Source of the DNA: Bradyrhizobium manausense
Lineage (GTDB): Bacteria; Pseudomonadota; Alphaproteobacteria; Rhizobiales; Xanthobacteraceae
Assembly: GCF_018130615.1 (NCBI RefSeq)
Contig: NZ_JAFCKB010000034.1
Span: forward strand, 1-48,860
Length of the DNA: 48,860 nucleotides
Direction of reading: 5' to 3'
The translations under genes were made by a program, and so were the position numbers. Within the stretch, counting starts at the first letter, position 1, and each line of letters opens with the position of its first letter. Under the pieces are notes generated by a model that was not told the DNA's origin, made no database searches, and saw nothing but the letters and a program-made list of their open reading frames with translations. Positions 1 through 7,316 of this stretch are shown here, piece after piece.

Positions 1-101
1 CCAAGCTCGCCGGCGGCGTCCACCGCCTCGACGGCCAGCTCATGGTCGTCCTCGACGTCGATCGCGTCCTCGAGCTCGCGCCCGAGATGATGGCGGCTTG
101 A
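1..101 (+). CDS. cheW: CheW chemotaxis coupling protein, C-terminal end only
   Basis: The window opens inside this gene; only the last 33 codons, ending in TGA at 99-101, are visible. The residues LDGQLMVVLDVDRVLEL followed by a short acidic tail match the final beta strand and end of CheW-type SH3-like domains, where 'ivLLDvdkll' is typical. CheW couples chemoreceptors to the CheA kinase at the cell pole. The gene sits 69 bases upstream of cheY on the same strand and is followed by cheB and cheR, so it is very probably part of the same chemotaxis operon. A CheW-like domain at the end of CheA would look similar, so the assignment rests on the fragment plus its context. Confidence 0.7.
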   Translation, partial: KLAGGVHRLDGQLMVVLDVDRVLELAPEMMAA

Positions 102-170
102 TACGGCGGCATTGCCGCCGGATTCGCAATTGGAAGTGCCCCGTACAGGGGATAGGAAGCAGAGGTTCAC

Positions 171-536
171 ATGCGGACTTGTCTCGTCGTTGATGATTCC
201 AGCGTCATCCGAAAGGTTGCGCGCCGGATCCTGGAAGGCCTCGACTTCCAGATTCTCGAAGCCGAGGACGGTGAGAAGGCGCTGGAGGCCTGCAAGCGCG
301 GACTGCCCGACGCCGTGCTGCTCGACTGGAACATGCCGGTCATGGATGGCTACGAGTTCCTGGGCCATCTGCGTCGCATGCCCGGCGGCGATCAGCCCAA
401 GGTGGTGTTCTGCACCACCGAGAACGACGTCGCGCATATCGCGCGGGCGCTGCACGCCGGCGCCAACGAGTACATCATGAAGCCGTTCGACAAGGACATC
501 GTGACGGCGAAATTCCAGGAAGTCGGCCTTATCTGA
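171..536 (+). CDS. cheY: CheY-type single-domain response regulator
   Basis: The 121-residue product is one receiver domain with no output domain. The acidic pair D8-D9, the probable phosphoacceptor D52 (in LLDWNMP), T82/T83 and K104 (in MKPF) match the receiver active site. Such proteins take phosphate from CheA and, as CheY-P, bind the flagellar switch, or act as a phosphate sink. It lies between cheW and cheB with 75 bases to cheB, in a cheW-cheY-cheB-cheR order. The start has a purine-rich stretch (agcagagg) just upstream. Which CheY role it plays cannot be read from sequence, because alphaproteobacteria often carry several CheY paralogs. Confidence 0.93.
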   Translation: MRTCLVVDDSSVIRKVARRILEGLDFQILEAEDGEKALEACKRGLPDAVLLDWNMPVMDGYEFLGHLRRMPGGDQPKVVFCTTENDVAHIARALHAGANEYIMKPFDKDIVTAKFQEVGLI

Positions 537-611
537 GCGAACGCCCGGAGGCTGAACGGATCCTTCGGCGATTGGTGTCAACTGAACCGTTTCAGTCTGA
601 GTTGGTGAGTA

Positions 612-1814
612 ATGAGTGTTGCGTTCGCAGGTAAGTCGACCACGAGCTCGTCGCGCGAAGCAGGGCCGCTGCGGGTGATGGTCGTCGACGACTCCGTCGT
701 CATTCGTGGCCTCATCTCGCGCTGGATCGGCGCCGAGCACGACATGGAGGTCGCAGCCTCGCTACGCACCGGGCTCGAAGCGGTCAACCAGATCGAACGC
801 ATCAATCCCGATGTTGCCGTGCTCGACATCGAAATGCCCGAGCTCGACGGCATCTCGGCGCTGCCGCAACTCCTGGCGAAGAAGCGCGATCTCGTCATCA
901 TCATGGCCTCGACGCTGACCCGCCGCAATGCGGAGATCAGCTTCAAGGCGCTGTCGCTCGGCGCAGCCGACTACATTCCGAAACCGGAATCGACGCGCGA
1001 GACATCCGCCGCGGATGTCTTCCATCACGATCTGATCCAGAAGATCCGCCACCTCGGAGCACGGCTGCGCCGGAAGACGGCTGTGGCGAGCCCGCCGCTG
1101 GCACCCGCGAGCCCTGCTGCACCGGCTGCGCGTGCGCCGGCCGTGACACGCCCCGCCGCGCCCGCACCGGCTCCGGCCGTGTCCGCCTTGTCGTCAGGCT
1201 CGCTCACCACGCGTCCGTTCTCGACCCAGGCGCCGAAGGTGCTGCTGATCGGCTCGTCGACCGGTGGGCCGCAGGCGCTGATGGCGCTCGTCACCGAGCT
1301 CGGCCCGGTGATCGACCGCTTCCCGGTGCTGATCACCCAGCATATGCCGCCGACCTTCACCACCATTCTCGCCGAGCATCTGGCGCGTTCGAGCCGCCGG
1401 CCGGCAGCCGAGGCGGTCGACGGCGAGCCGGTGAAGCCGGGTCGGATCTACCTTGCGCCGGGCGGCAAGCACATGCGCGTCGTGCGCAGCGGTGCTGAAG
1501 CCGCGATCGCGCTCGATGACGGCCCCGCAGTCAATTTCTGCAAGCCCGCGGTCGACCCGCTTTTCACCTCCGCGATCGACATCTGGCACGGCAACATCCT
1601 CTCCGTGATCCTGACGGGCATGGGCTCGGACGGCATGCGCGGGGGCAAGGACATCGTCGCCGCCGGCGGCAGCGTGATTGCGCAGGATGAAGCGTCCAGC
1701 GTGGTGTGGGGCATGCCGGGTGCGGCCGCCAATGCCGGCATCTGCGCGGCCATCCTGCCGCTCAATCAGATCGGCGCCAAGGTCAACCGCCTGTTCACGG
1801 GAGACCGCTCGTGA
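612..1814 (+). CDS. cheB: CheB protein-glutamate methylesterase/glutamine deamidase
   Basis: This 400-residue two-domain protein removes methyl groups from receptor glutamates during adaptation. The N-terminal receiver domain (about residues 20-140) has D26-D27 and probable phosphoacceptor D72 in VLDIEMP. An Ala/Pro-rich linker (about 150-200) leads to the methylesterase domain (about 208-395). Its catalytic triad is visible as S216 in GSSTGG, H244 in TQHMPP and D340 in GMGSDGM. The length is slightly above the usual 350-380 because of the linker and an N-terminal extension of about 18 residues. The stop overlaps the GTG start of cheR by four bases, which implies translational coupling. Confidence 0.96.
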   Translation: MSVAFAGKSTTSSSREAGPLRVMVVDDSVVIRGLISRWIGAEHDMEVAASLRTGLEAVNQIERINPDVAVLDIEMPELDGISALPQLLAKKRDLVIIMASTLTRRNAEISFKALSLGAADYIPKPESTRETSAADVFHHDLIQKIRHLGARLRRKTAVASPPLAPASPAAPAARAPAVTRPAAPAPAPAVSALSSGSLTTRPFSTQAPKVLLIGSSTGGPQALMALVTELGPVIDRFPVLITQHMPPTFTTILAEHLARSSRRPAAEAVDGEPVKPGRIYLAPGGKHMRVVRSGAEAAIALDDGPAVNFCKPAVDPLFTSAIDIWHGNILSVILTGMGSDGMRGGKDIVAAGGSVIAQDEASSVVWGMPGAAANAGICAAILPLNQIGAKVNRLFTGDRS

Positions 1815-2683
1815 CGCCCGCGGACTATGATTACCTCCGCAAGTTCCTGAAGGAGCGCTCCGGCCTCGATCTTTCGGCTGACAAGCAATATCTGGTCGAG
1901 AGTCGGCTGCTGCCGCTGGCGCGCAAGGCGAGCCTGCCTGGCATCCCCGACCTCGTTCTCAAGATCAGGAACGGCGACGGCCGGCTTGCGACCGACGTGG
2001 TCGAGGCCATGACCACCAACGAGACGTTCTTCTTCCGCGACAAGATTCCATTCGATCATCTGCGCGACAGCATCGTGCCTGGCCTGATCCGGGCGCGCGC
2101 CGCGCGCAAGTCGCTGCGCATCTGGTCGGCGGCCTCATCGACGGGGCAGGAGCCCTATTCGATCGCGATGTGCCTGAAGGAAATGGGCGCGACACTCGCG
2201 GGCTGGCGCATCGAGATCGTCGCCACCGACCTCTCGCAGGAGGTGCTGGAGAAGTGCAAGGCCGGCGTCTACAGCCAGTTCGAGGTGCAGCGCGGCCTGC
2301 CGATCCAGCTCCTGATGAAGTATTTCACCCAGTCGAGCGATGTCTGGCAGCTCAAGGCCGATGTCCGCGCGATGGTGCAGTTCCGCCAGCTCAATCTGTT
2401 GCAGGACTTCTCCCATCTCGGCACGTTCGACGTGATCTTCTGCCGCAACGTGCTGATCTATTTCGATCAGGACACCAAGGCGCTGATCTTCGAGCGGATG
2501 TCGAAGGGCCTGGAAGCCGACGGCACGCTGTTGTTGGGCGCCGCCGAATCCGTCGTCGGCATCACCGACGCGTTCCGCCCCATTTCCGACCGGCGCGGCC
2601 TCTACCAGCTCAATCCCGCGCGTTCCGGCCGTCCGATGGGTGGCTTGATGCCGCAGCCGCTGAAGGTCGCCGCGGCGAGGTGA
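1811..2683 (+). CDS. cheR: CheR chemoreceptor glutamate methyltransferase
   Basis: CheR methylates receptor glutamates using S-adenosylmethionine. I start it at the GTG at 1811 inside the cheB stop (GTGA), giving 290 residues, the normal CheR length; an open frame continues further upstream but only as out-of-frame cheB sequence. The N-terminal helical domain carries NETFFFRD at residues 70-77. The SAM-binding fold follows with GQEPYS (about 112) and FCRNVLIYF (about 210-218), both CheR hallmarks. It is the last gene of the che cluster here and converges with the glutathionylspermidine-synthase-like gene. A short inverted repeat between the two probably helps end transcription. Confidence 0.95.
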   Translation: MTPADYDYLRKFLKERSGLDLSADKQYLVESRLLPLARKASLPGIPDLVLKIRNGDGRLATDVVEAMTTNETFFFRDKIPFDHLRDSIVPGLIRARAARKSLRIWSAASSTGQEPYSIAMCLKEMGATLAGWRIEIVATDLSQEVLEKCKAGVYSQFEVQRGLPIQLLMKYFTQSSDVWQLKADVRAMVQFRQLNLLQDFSHLGTFDVIFCRNVLIYFDQDTKALIFERMSKGLEADGTLLLGAAESVVGITDAFRPISDRRGLYQLNPARSGRPMGGLMPQPLKVAAAR

Positions 2684-2693
2684 TTGTCTTCCC

Positions 2694-2736
2694 GTCATTC
2701 CGGGCTCGATCGCTTCTCGATCGCCCCCGGAATGAC
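2694..2736. repeat. Short inverted repeat between convergent genes
   Basis: Arms gtcattccggg (2694-2704) and cccggaatgac (2726-2736) are perfect complements around a spacer containing two tcgatcg-like units. The 'gtcattccggg...cccggaatgac' edges are the same as those of the longer palindrome at 24512-24614, so this looks like a short member of that intergenic repeat family. It fills the 57-base gap between cheR and the opposite-strand gene and could fold as a bidirectional transcription stop, though no T-run follows either arm. Confidence 0.7.
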
Positions 2737-2740
2737 AAGG

Positions 2741-3901
2741 TCACAAGATTGCATGCGGCAGAAACCGCGAGCCATTGCCCGTGATCGGGCTCTCGTCCTC
2801 GCGGATCGAAAGTCCGCATGGTTCGTGGTTCACCAGCCAGCTTCCGACCACCGGATAGACGCCGGAAAAATTCGGTAGCGGCGACAGTGCCTGGCGCACG
2901 AAGCCTTCGGCCCCGTAGGGCCCCGCGTGCTCGTCGAGTGACATTCCGCCCGACACCAGCGTGACATTGGCGCCTTCGCGCGACAGCAGCGGCTTGCGGA
3001 CATAGGACGTCCCGAGCTCCGCCGCCCGCGCGTCGTCCTCGAAGAAGGCCGGCAGCAGATTGGGATGGTTTGGAAACATCTCCCACAGCAGCGGCAGGAT
3101 GCCCTTGTTGGAGAGCACCGCCTTCCACGGCGGCTCGATCCAGCGCGTCGGTGCCTCCTTGAGCTTTGTGCCGAAGGCGTCGCGGAACATCCATTCCCAG
3201 GGGTAGAGCTTGAAGACCAGCTCCATGTCGTTGTTACCGAGGTCGACGAAACCGCCGGCCTCGTCGCGCCAGCCGATTTGCTCGATGTCGAGCAGCGTCG
3301 TCGACAGGCCGGCCTGGCGCGCGGTGTCTTCGAGATAAGCGAGCGTACCGGCGTCCTCTTCATTGCCAGTGGTGCCGGTGAGGTGCAGATGATGGTCCGC
3401 ACCGATCGTCTTCCACGCTTCGATCAGCCGTTCGTGGATGGAGTTGAACTGGTCGGCGCGCGCGGGGATGATGCGCCGCTCGATCGCCTGCTCGAGCCAG
3501 GTCCATTGAAATACTGCAGCCTCGAAGATCGAGGTTGGCGTGTCCGCATTGTATTCGAGCAGTTTTGCGGGAGCCGCGCCGTCGAACTTCAGATCGAGCC
3601 GGCCGTAGAGGCTGCGGTCATCGCGCTTCCAGCTCTCGGAGATCAGATTCCAGAATGCTTCCGGAATCTTCAGTCGCCGCAGATGGCGCTCGTCGCCGAT
3701 CACGCGGCCCGCAAGCTCCAAGCACATCGCATCGATCTCGCCGGTCGGTGTCTCGATGGAGCGCTCGATCTCGTCGAGCGTGAAGGCGTAATAGGCGCGC
3801 TCGTCCCAATAGCGCTCGCCGTCGATGGTGTGGAAGGCGAAGCCGCATTGCTCGGCGGTCTGTTGCCAGTCGTCGCGCTCGGGGCAAATGATGCGTTGCA
3901 T
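2741..3901 (-). CDS. Glutathionylspermidine synthase-like ATP-grasp protein (YjfC/YgiC family)
   Basis: The 386-residue product has the length of E. coli YgiC and YjfC, which resemble the synthetase half of glutathionylspermidine synthase but lack the amidase half. Family features are RLDLKFDG and KLLEYNADTPTS (about residues 100-125), the PLLSREGAN segment near residue 310 and a conserved end containing SWLVNHEPCG. These belong to the ATP-grasp amide-ligase fold, which joins a carboxylate to an amine using ATP. The substrate is unknown for the stand-alone members; glutathionylspermidine itself is not established. The start is 3 bases from the stop of the upstream small His-Gly gene, so the two are translationally close. 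Together with the DUF350 and DUF1190-like genes it matches the yjfL-yjfM-yjfC arrangement. Confidence 0.85.
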   Translation of the reverse strand: MQRIICPERDDWQQTAEQCGFAFHTIDGERYWDERAYYAFTLDEIERSIETPTGEIDAMCLELAGRVIGDERHLRRLKIPEAFWNLISESWKRDDRSLYGRLDLKFDGAAPAKLLEYNADTPTSIFEAAVFQWTWLEQAIERRIIPARADQFNSIHERLIEAWKTIGADHHLHLTGTTGNEEDAGTLAYLEDTARQAGLSTTLLDIEQIGWRDEAGGFVDLGNNDMELVFKLYPWEWMFRDAFGTKLKEAPTRWIEPPWKAVLSNKGILPLLWEMFPNHPNLLPAFFEDDARAAELGTSYVRKPLLSREGANVTLVSGGMSLDEHAGPYGAEGFVRQALSPLPNFSGVYPVVGSWLVNHEPCGLSIREDESPITGNGSRFLPHAIL

Positions 3902-3904
3902 ATG

Positions 3905-4141
3905 TCAGCCGCCGCCGTGACCACCATGACCATGACCGCCATGGCCATGACCACCATGCATGCGATGCAGCGTGCCGCCGAAGCCGCCATAGCTTGGGCG
4001 GCAGTACGGCTTGCCGTCGATGCCGGGCACGGCTTCAAGCCCGGAGCCGCAGGGACGCTCGCGCGTGGTAAATCCCATCGAGACGGCGCTGACCGCGGCG
4101 CTTCCCATCAGCGTGAGCATGACCCTTCGCGAACGTTTCAT
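3905..4141 (-). CDS. Small exported His/Gly-rich protein in the DUF350-GspS operon
   Basis: This 78-residue protein starts with a basic N-terminus (MKRSRR), a hydrophobic segment (VMLTLMGSAAVSAVSMG) and ends in a tail of repeated HGGHGHGG units. The first part looks like a signal peptide or membrane anchor. A middle part contains two cysteines (RPCGSG and KPYCRP). The His-Gly tail could bind divalent metal ions, but this is inference. It lies between the DUF1190-like gene and the ATP-grasp gene, ending only 3 bases before the latter's start, so it is almost certainly co-translated with it. I recognise no named family. The repeated HGG codons could also be a site of slippage or length variation. 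Confidence 0.7.
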   Translation of the reverse strand: MKRSRRVMLTLMGSAAVSAVSMGFTTRERPCGSGLEAVPGIDGKPYCRPSYGGFGGTLHRMHGGHGHGGHGHGGHGGG

Positions 4142-4206
4142 GGTATGTCCTCCCGCGCGACTTAAAGCAGACCGGCGCGCGGCGTTGAATTCAAAACACT
4201 CGCGCG

Positions 4207-4617
4207 TCAGCTCCCTCCCGAGAAGGCGTGTGCAAACGAGCCGAAGCCGCCGCGCGTGACGCCGCCAGAGCCTCCGTCGGACGAGCCACCGGACGAGGAA
4301 TGACTCGAGGAGTCGCTGCTGTAGAAGCTCGACCGCGACGACCAGTGCGAGCCGCTGCCGCTGGAGGAGCTGCTGCTACAGTTGGTGTTCGTCTGCGCAG
4401 GCGCCGTCGCCCCGGGGACTGTCGCCCCGGGAGGCGCGGGATCGCAGCTTCGGTGCGGCATCAGCGTGTAGGCGCTGGCGCCGACCGCGATCGTGCCCAT
4501 CACCAGCAGCGCGACATGGCCCGAGCGCTTCACCGGCTCCCGTGGCGGTAGCGGCAGGTCCGCCGGCTGGCGAGGCCGGCGCTTGCCGAACTCCTTGCTG
4601 GTAGGATTGTTGGCCAT
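4207..4617 (-). CDS. DUF1190-like (YjfM/YgiB family) membrane-anchored Ser-rich protein
   Basis: The 136-residue product has a basic, proline-rich N-terminus, one hydrophobic segment (about residues 34-52) and a Cys/Ser/Gly-rich exterior part. The ending contains VTRGGFG, which recalls the VTRGGFG motif near the C-terminus of E. coli YgiB, the DUF1190 partner of the ATP-grasp protein YgiC. The low-complexity Ser-Gly stretch (about residues 80-120) is probably disordered. The gene is 17 bases downstream of the DUF350 gene and upstream of the small His-Gly gene, so it belongs to a four-gene minus-strand operon. The family link rests on one motif plus context, and this version is shorter than YgiB. 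The function of DUF1190 proteins is unknown. Confidence 0.72.
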   Translation of the reverse strand: MANNPTSKEFGKRRPRQPADLPLPPREPVKRSGHVALLVMGTIAVGASAYTLMPHRSCDPAPPGATVPGATAPAQTNTNCSSSSSSGSGSHWSSRSSFYSSDSSSHSSSGGSSDGGSGGVTRGGFGSFAHAFSGGS

Positions 4618-4634
4618 GTCACTTCGCTACCATG

Positions 4635-5039
4635 TCAGTAGATCATGCAGGCGGCGTTGAGGAGGCCTGCGGCAAGTGAGGACAGGCCGAGCCAGATTGC
4701 GGGCGCGAGCTCGCCGGCGGCGATCCGCCCCGACAGGTTCGGCACCGGGATTTTGACGATGTAGAACGCGGCGACCTGGACGATCAGGGCGATGACGGCC
4801 CAGATCAGGCAGTCCAGCACATTGGCCGAGTGCGCAATGGCGCTGAACAGCGGCGCCACGAAGCCGAGCAGGCTGAGGCCGAGCGCAATCGCAGCCGCTG
4901 GATCATTGTCCCGGATGAGCTGGAATTCGTTGTGCGGCGTAATCCGCGTGTAGACGAATAGATATGCCACTATTGCGATCAGCCCGGTGCAGAAATAGAC
5001 CAGGAAGGCGGGCAGGCCGGCGAGCGATTGCAGGATCAT
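4635..5039 (-). CDS. DUF350 family inner-membrane protein (YjfL-like)
   Basis: I use the ATG at 5039, giving 134 residues, close to the roughly 132 of E. coli YjfL; a GTG at 5075 is possible but adds a non-conserved leader. Four hydrophobic segments are visible. The conserved YTRITPHNEFQLIRDN segment after the first helix and the closing LLNAACMIY are strong DUF350 marks, since YjfL has a very similar TPHNEWQL and NAACM ending. DUF350 proteins are small polytopic membrane proteins of unknown function, often encoded with DUF1190 and YjfC-type ATP-grasp proteins, exactly as here. It is the first gene of the operon, so its promoter should lie in 5040-5200. Confidence 0.88.
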   Translation of the reverse strand: MILQSLAGLPAFLVYFCTGLIAIVAYLFVYTRITPHNEFQLIRDNDPAAAIALGLSLLGFVAPLFSAIAHSANVLDCLIWAVIALIVQVAAFYIVKIPVPNLSGRIAAGELAPAIWLGLSSLAAGLLNAACMIY

Positions 5040-5415
5040 GGGGAGGTCCGACGTTGACGCCGCGAATTCTGGCACGATCGCTTAGTCGCCGCACCGGTCG
5101 GACAGGTTCGATCCCCAGAAACGAGTCCGTTGGCGCATGCCCGGGCACTGCACAAATTTTCGGGCCGTATGAGACATGCTTCACAAATGCGTCTCGAGGT
5201 TGTGTGTGATAGTCTGGCGCATTGAGATTGCCGTTATCCGGGAGGAGCAGATGAATTGCGTCCTCGCTGAGATCAGTTCTCCGGGCATGATCAGACCAGC
5301 ATGATCTGACCGGCGATTGTCCGTCGGCCAAGCGCGCAGTGCCTTGGCGACGCGCGTTGTTCAGAGTCGAGAGATTTTTCAGTGGCTGAAGAGATCTTGT
5401 TTGAGTGAGGCTCAA
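5040..5415. other. Divergent intergenic region between the DUF350 operon and the CHAT gene
   Basis: This 376-base stretch separates two divergent operons and should hold both promoters. No clear -35/-10 pair stands out. Visible features are an AT-richer segment around 5155-5215 (ttcacaaatgcgtctcgagg, then ttgtgtgtgatag), a short open frame with a strong ribosome binding site (5251-5304), and a 12-base direct repeat, catgatcagacc / catgatctgacc, at 5286-5297 and 5300-5311. I saw no tRNA, IS fragment or terminator here. Confidence 0.5.
5251..5304 (+). other. Possible 17-codon leader peptide ahead of the CHAT gene
   Basis: An ATG at 5251 sits just after ggaggag, the best Shine-Dalgarno-like sequence in the region, and opens a 17-codon frame ending in TGA at 5302-5304. 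It ends 111 bases before the CHAT start. The peptide, MNCVLAEISSPGMIRPA, has no run of one amino acid that would suggest classical attenuation. Its last codons lie in the direct repeat at 5286-5311. It may be a leader, a small protein or chance. Confidence 0.25.
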
Positions 5416-7242
5416 ATGCCTGATTACGAAGATTTCGAGCTCGAGATCGGCTCCTATTTGCCGGGGGGCGTCGGCCCTCAGCAGTATTACGGACGCGTCG
5501 TCAAGTCGCCGGGAGGCGAAGCGCCGAGGAGCCAGGTGAAGTTCTGGTTCTCTGCGCCGGGCGAATTGGCCAAGCTGCGGGGAGAATTGGAAAGCGCAGT
5601 GCTGGAGATCGACGACCGGAGCCGTTCAGGCCCGGTGACGCGCGGCGAACAGGTATTGCGAGATTTCGGGCGGGGTGTCTTCCGAAGCCTCTTCACCGAG
5701 GTGCCGTTGATCCGGCAGGTCTACGACCGCAGCAAGGGCGCGACGCAGGATTTGCGGATTAAGCTGCGGATCGAGGCGGACGAGCTCGCCGGGCTGCCGT
5801 GGGAATATCTCTACGACGAGAGCGAGATTCCCTACTATGTCAGCCTCACCCGGCCGATCGTGCGCCATCTGGAGACCGCGGGCAGCGTGACGCGAATGGG
5901 CGTCAGGGGACCCTTGCGCATTCTCGGCATGATTTCCGATCCCTCGACCAGCGAATGGCCGAAGCTCGACGTGGTCAAGGAACGGGACCGCATCAACAAG
6001 GGCATCGATGCGCTCCAGCACGAAGGCAAGGTCGACTTCCAGTGGGTCCCGGGCGGGACCGGAAAAGACCTAATGAAGAAGCTGCTGGAGGGAGATTGGC
6101 ACATCTTCCACTTCATCGGGCATGGCGGCGTGGACGATTTGCGGCCGGGGACTGACGCCGACAGCTTCGACGAGCGTGGCTTCGTCGTCATGGTCGACGA
6201 GGATGGCAAGCCGGTGAAGAAGTTCGCCTCCGACCTTGCGATGATGCTGTCGGGCGCCAAGCGGAGCCTGCGCCTGATCATGCTCAATTGCTGCGAGAGC
6301 GCCAAGGTCAATGTCGGCGATCGCTTCGGAAATCCGGCAATCGGATTGATGAAGACCGGCTGGTTGCCTGCGGTGGTGGCGATGCAGTTCCCTATCACCG
6401 ACAATGCAGCGATCTCGATGTCGGAAGGATTCTATTCAGCGCTCGCCGGCAACAGGTCGATCGACGATGCCGTGACCTACGCGCGCCAGTTCATCCAGCA
6501 GAAGTCCCGGGTCGAATGGGGCATACCGGTGCTCTACATGCGCTCCTCCGACGGCAGGATCTTCAACGTCGAAAGTCCGCAACCGGCTGCGGGTCCGCCC
6601 GAGGCGGCGCGCCTGTCGAAGGACGACCTGCAGCAGCGTCGCGACGCGCTTCTGCGCGAGCTAGACGCGACGCCAGCCACGATCGAGGCGCTGGAGGAGC
6701 TGACGCGGCGCGGTCGGGAGCTGCACGGCCTGCTCGCGAACGACGATGAGCTTTCGGTCCGGCTTGCCAAGGTCTATTTCGATCTCGGCGCGCTTCAGCA
6801 CAAGCAGAAGCAGATCCCGAAGGCGGCGGCCAGCTTCGCCTACATGATCGAGCTGGATCCGAACAAGGCGGAATACCGGGTGCGCAGGGCCAATTTCAAC
6901 GTGACGGTCGGGCTCTACGAGAACGCGTTGAAGGACATCAACGAGGCCATCAGGCTGAAGCCGGACAGCCCTGAATTCTTCTGGATCAAGGGCATCATCA
7001 GCATGACGGCCTCCGGGGTCGACGACAAGCGGGGCTACTTGGAAGAAGCGATCAAGGCTTTCAGCGCGGCGGTCTCGATGAAGCCGACCGAGCCGAAATA
7101 TCTGGTGTCGCGCGCCAACGCCTACGCACAGATCAAGGACCTGACGAGCGCCCAGAACGATATGGACAGCGCCATCGCACTTGCGCCCGACAACATCGAT
7201 CTCGCGCTTCAGAAGGCGAAGATGGTCGCACAGGCTGCATGA
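5416..7242 (+). CDS. CHAT-domain protease with C-terminal TPR repeats
   Basis: I start at the ATG at 5416, which has gaggctcaa just upstream, giving 608 residues; an upstream in-frame start adds 33 unconvincing residues. Residues 1-150 form the mixed alpha/beta segment common before CHAT domains (RIEADELAGLPWEYLYD). The CHAT (caspase-like) domain spans about 160-385. Its probable catalytic dyad is H236 in HFIGHGG and C293 in LNCCESA, and a VAMQFPITD strand follows. After a charged linker come TPR-like helices (about 440-605, for example AEYRVRRANFNVTVGLYENA). CHAT proteins are proteases or scaffolds in signalling and cell-death or defence systems. A large membrane protein gene follows 74 bases downstream and is the obvious candidate partner or substrate. 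Confidence 0.9.
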   Translation: MPDYEDFELEIGSYLPGGVGPQQYYGRVVKSPGGEAPRSQVKFWFSAPGELAKLRGELESAVLEIDDRSRSGPVTRGEQVLRDFGRGVFRSLFTEVPLIRQVYDRSKGATQDLRIKLRIEADELAGLPWEYLYDESEIPYYVSLTRPIVRHLETAGSVTRMGVRGPLRILGMISDPSTSEWPKLDVVKERDRINKGIDALQHEGKVDFQWVPGGTGKDLMKKLLEGDWHIFHFIGHGGVDDLRPGTDADSFDERGFVVMVDEDGKPVKKFASDLAMMLSGAKRSLRLIMLNCCESAKVNVGDRFGNPAIGLMKTGWLPAVVAMQFPITDNAAISMSEGFYSALAGNRSIDDAVTYARQFIQQKSRVEWGIPVLYMRSSDGRIFNVESPQPAAGPPEAARLSKDDLQQRRDALLRELDATPATIEALEELTRRGRELHGLLANDDELSVRLAKVYFDLGALQHKQKQIPKAAASFAYMIELDPNKAEYRVRRANFNVTVGLYENALKDINEAIRLKPDSPEFFWIKGIISMTASGVDDKRGYLEEAIKAFSAAVSMKPTEPKYLVSRANAYAQIKDLTSAQNDMDSAIALAPDNIDLALQKAKMVAQAA

Positions 7243-7316
7243 CTTTTACGAGGCCGCCGGACGCCGCGGCGTCCGGCATGTCCTCCACCCGTGAACCCCG
7301 GCGATAGGAGTTCATC

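Noticed and set aside
3905-4000. Repeated CAT/GGC-rich DNA at the small His-Gly gene, considered as a tandem-repeat array or CRISPR
   Set aside because: The units are short (6-9 bases), have no spacers and are in frame with a protein; they encode HGG repeats.
5317-5415. Extending the CHAT protein upstream to 5317
   Set aside because: The added 33 residues have no domain character, and the ATG at 5416 has a good ribosome binding site.
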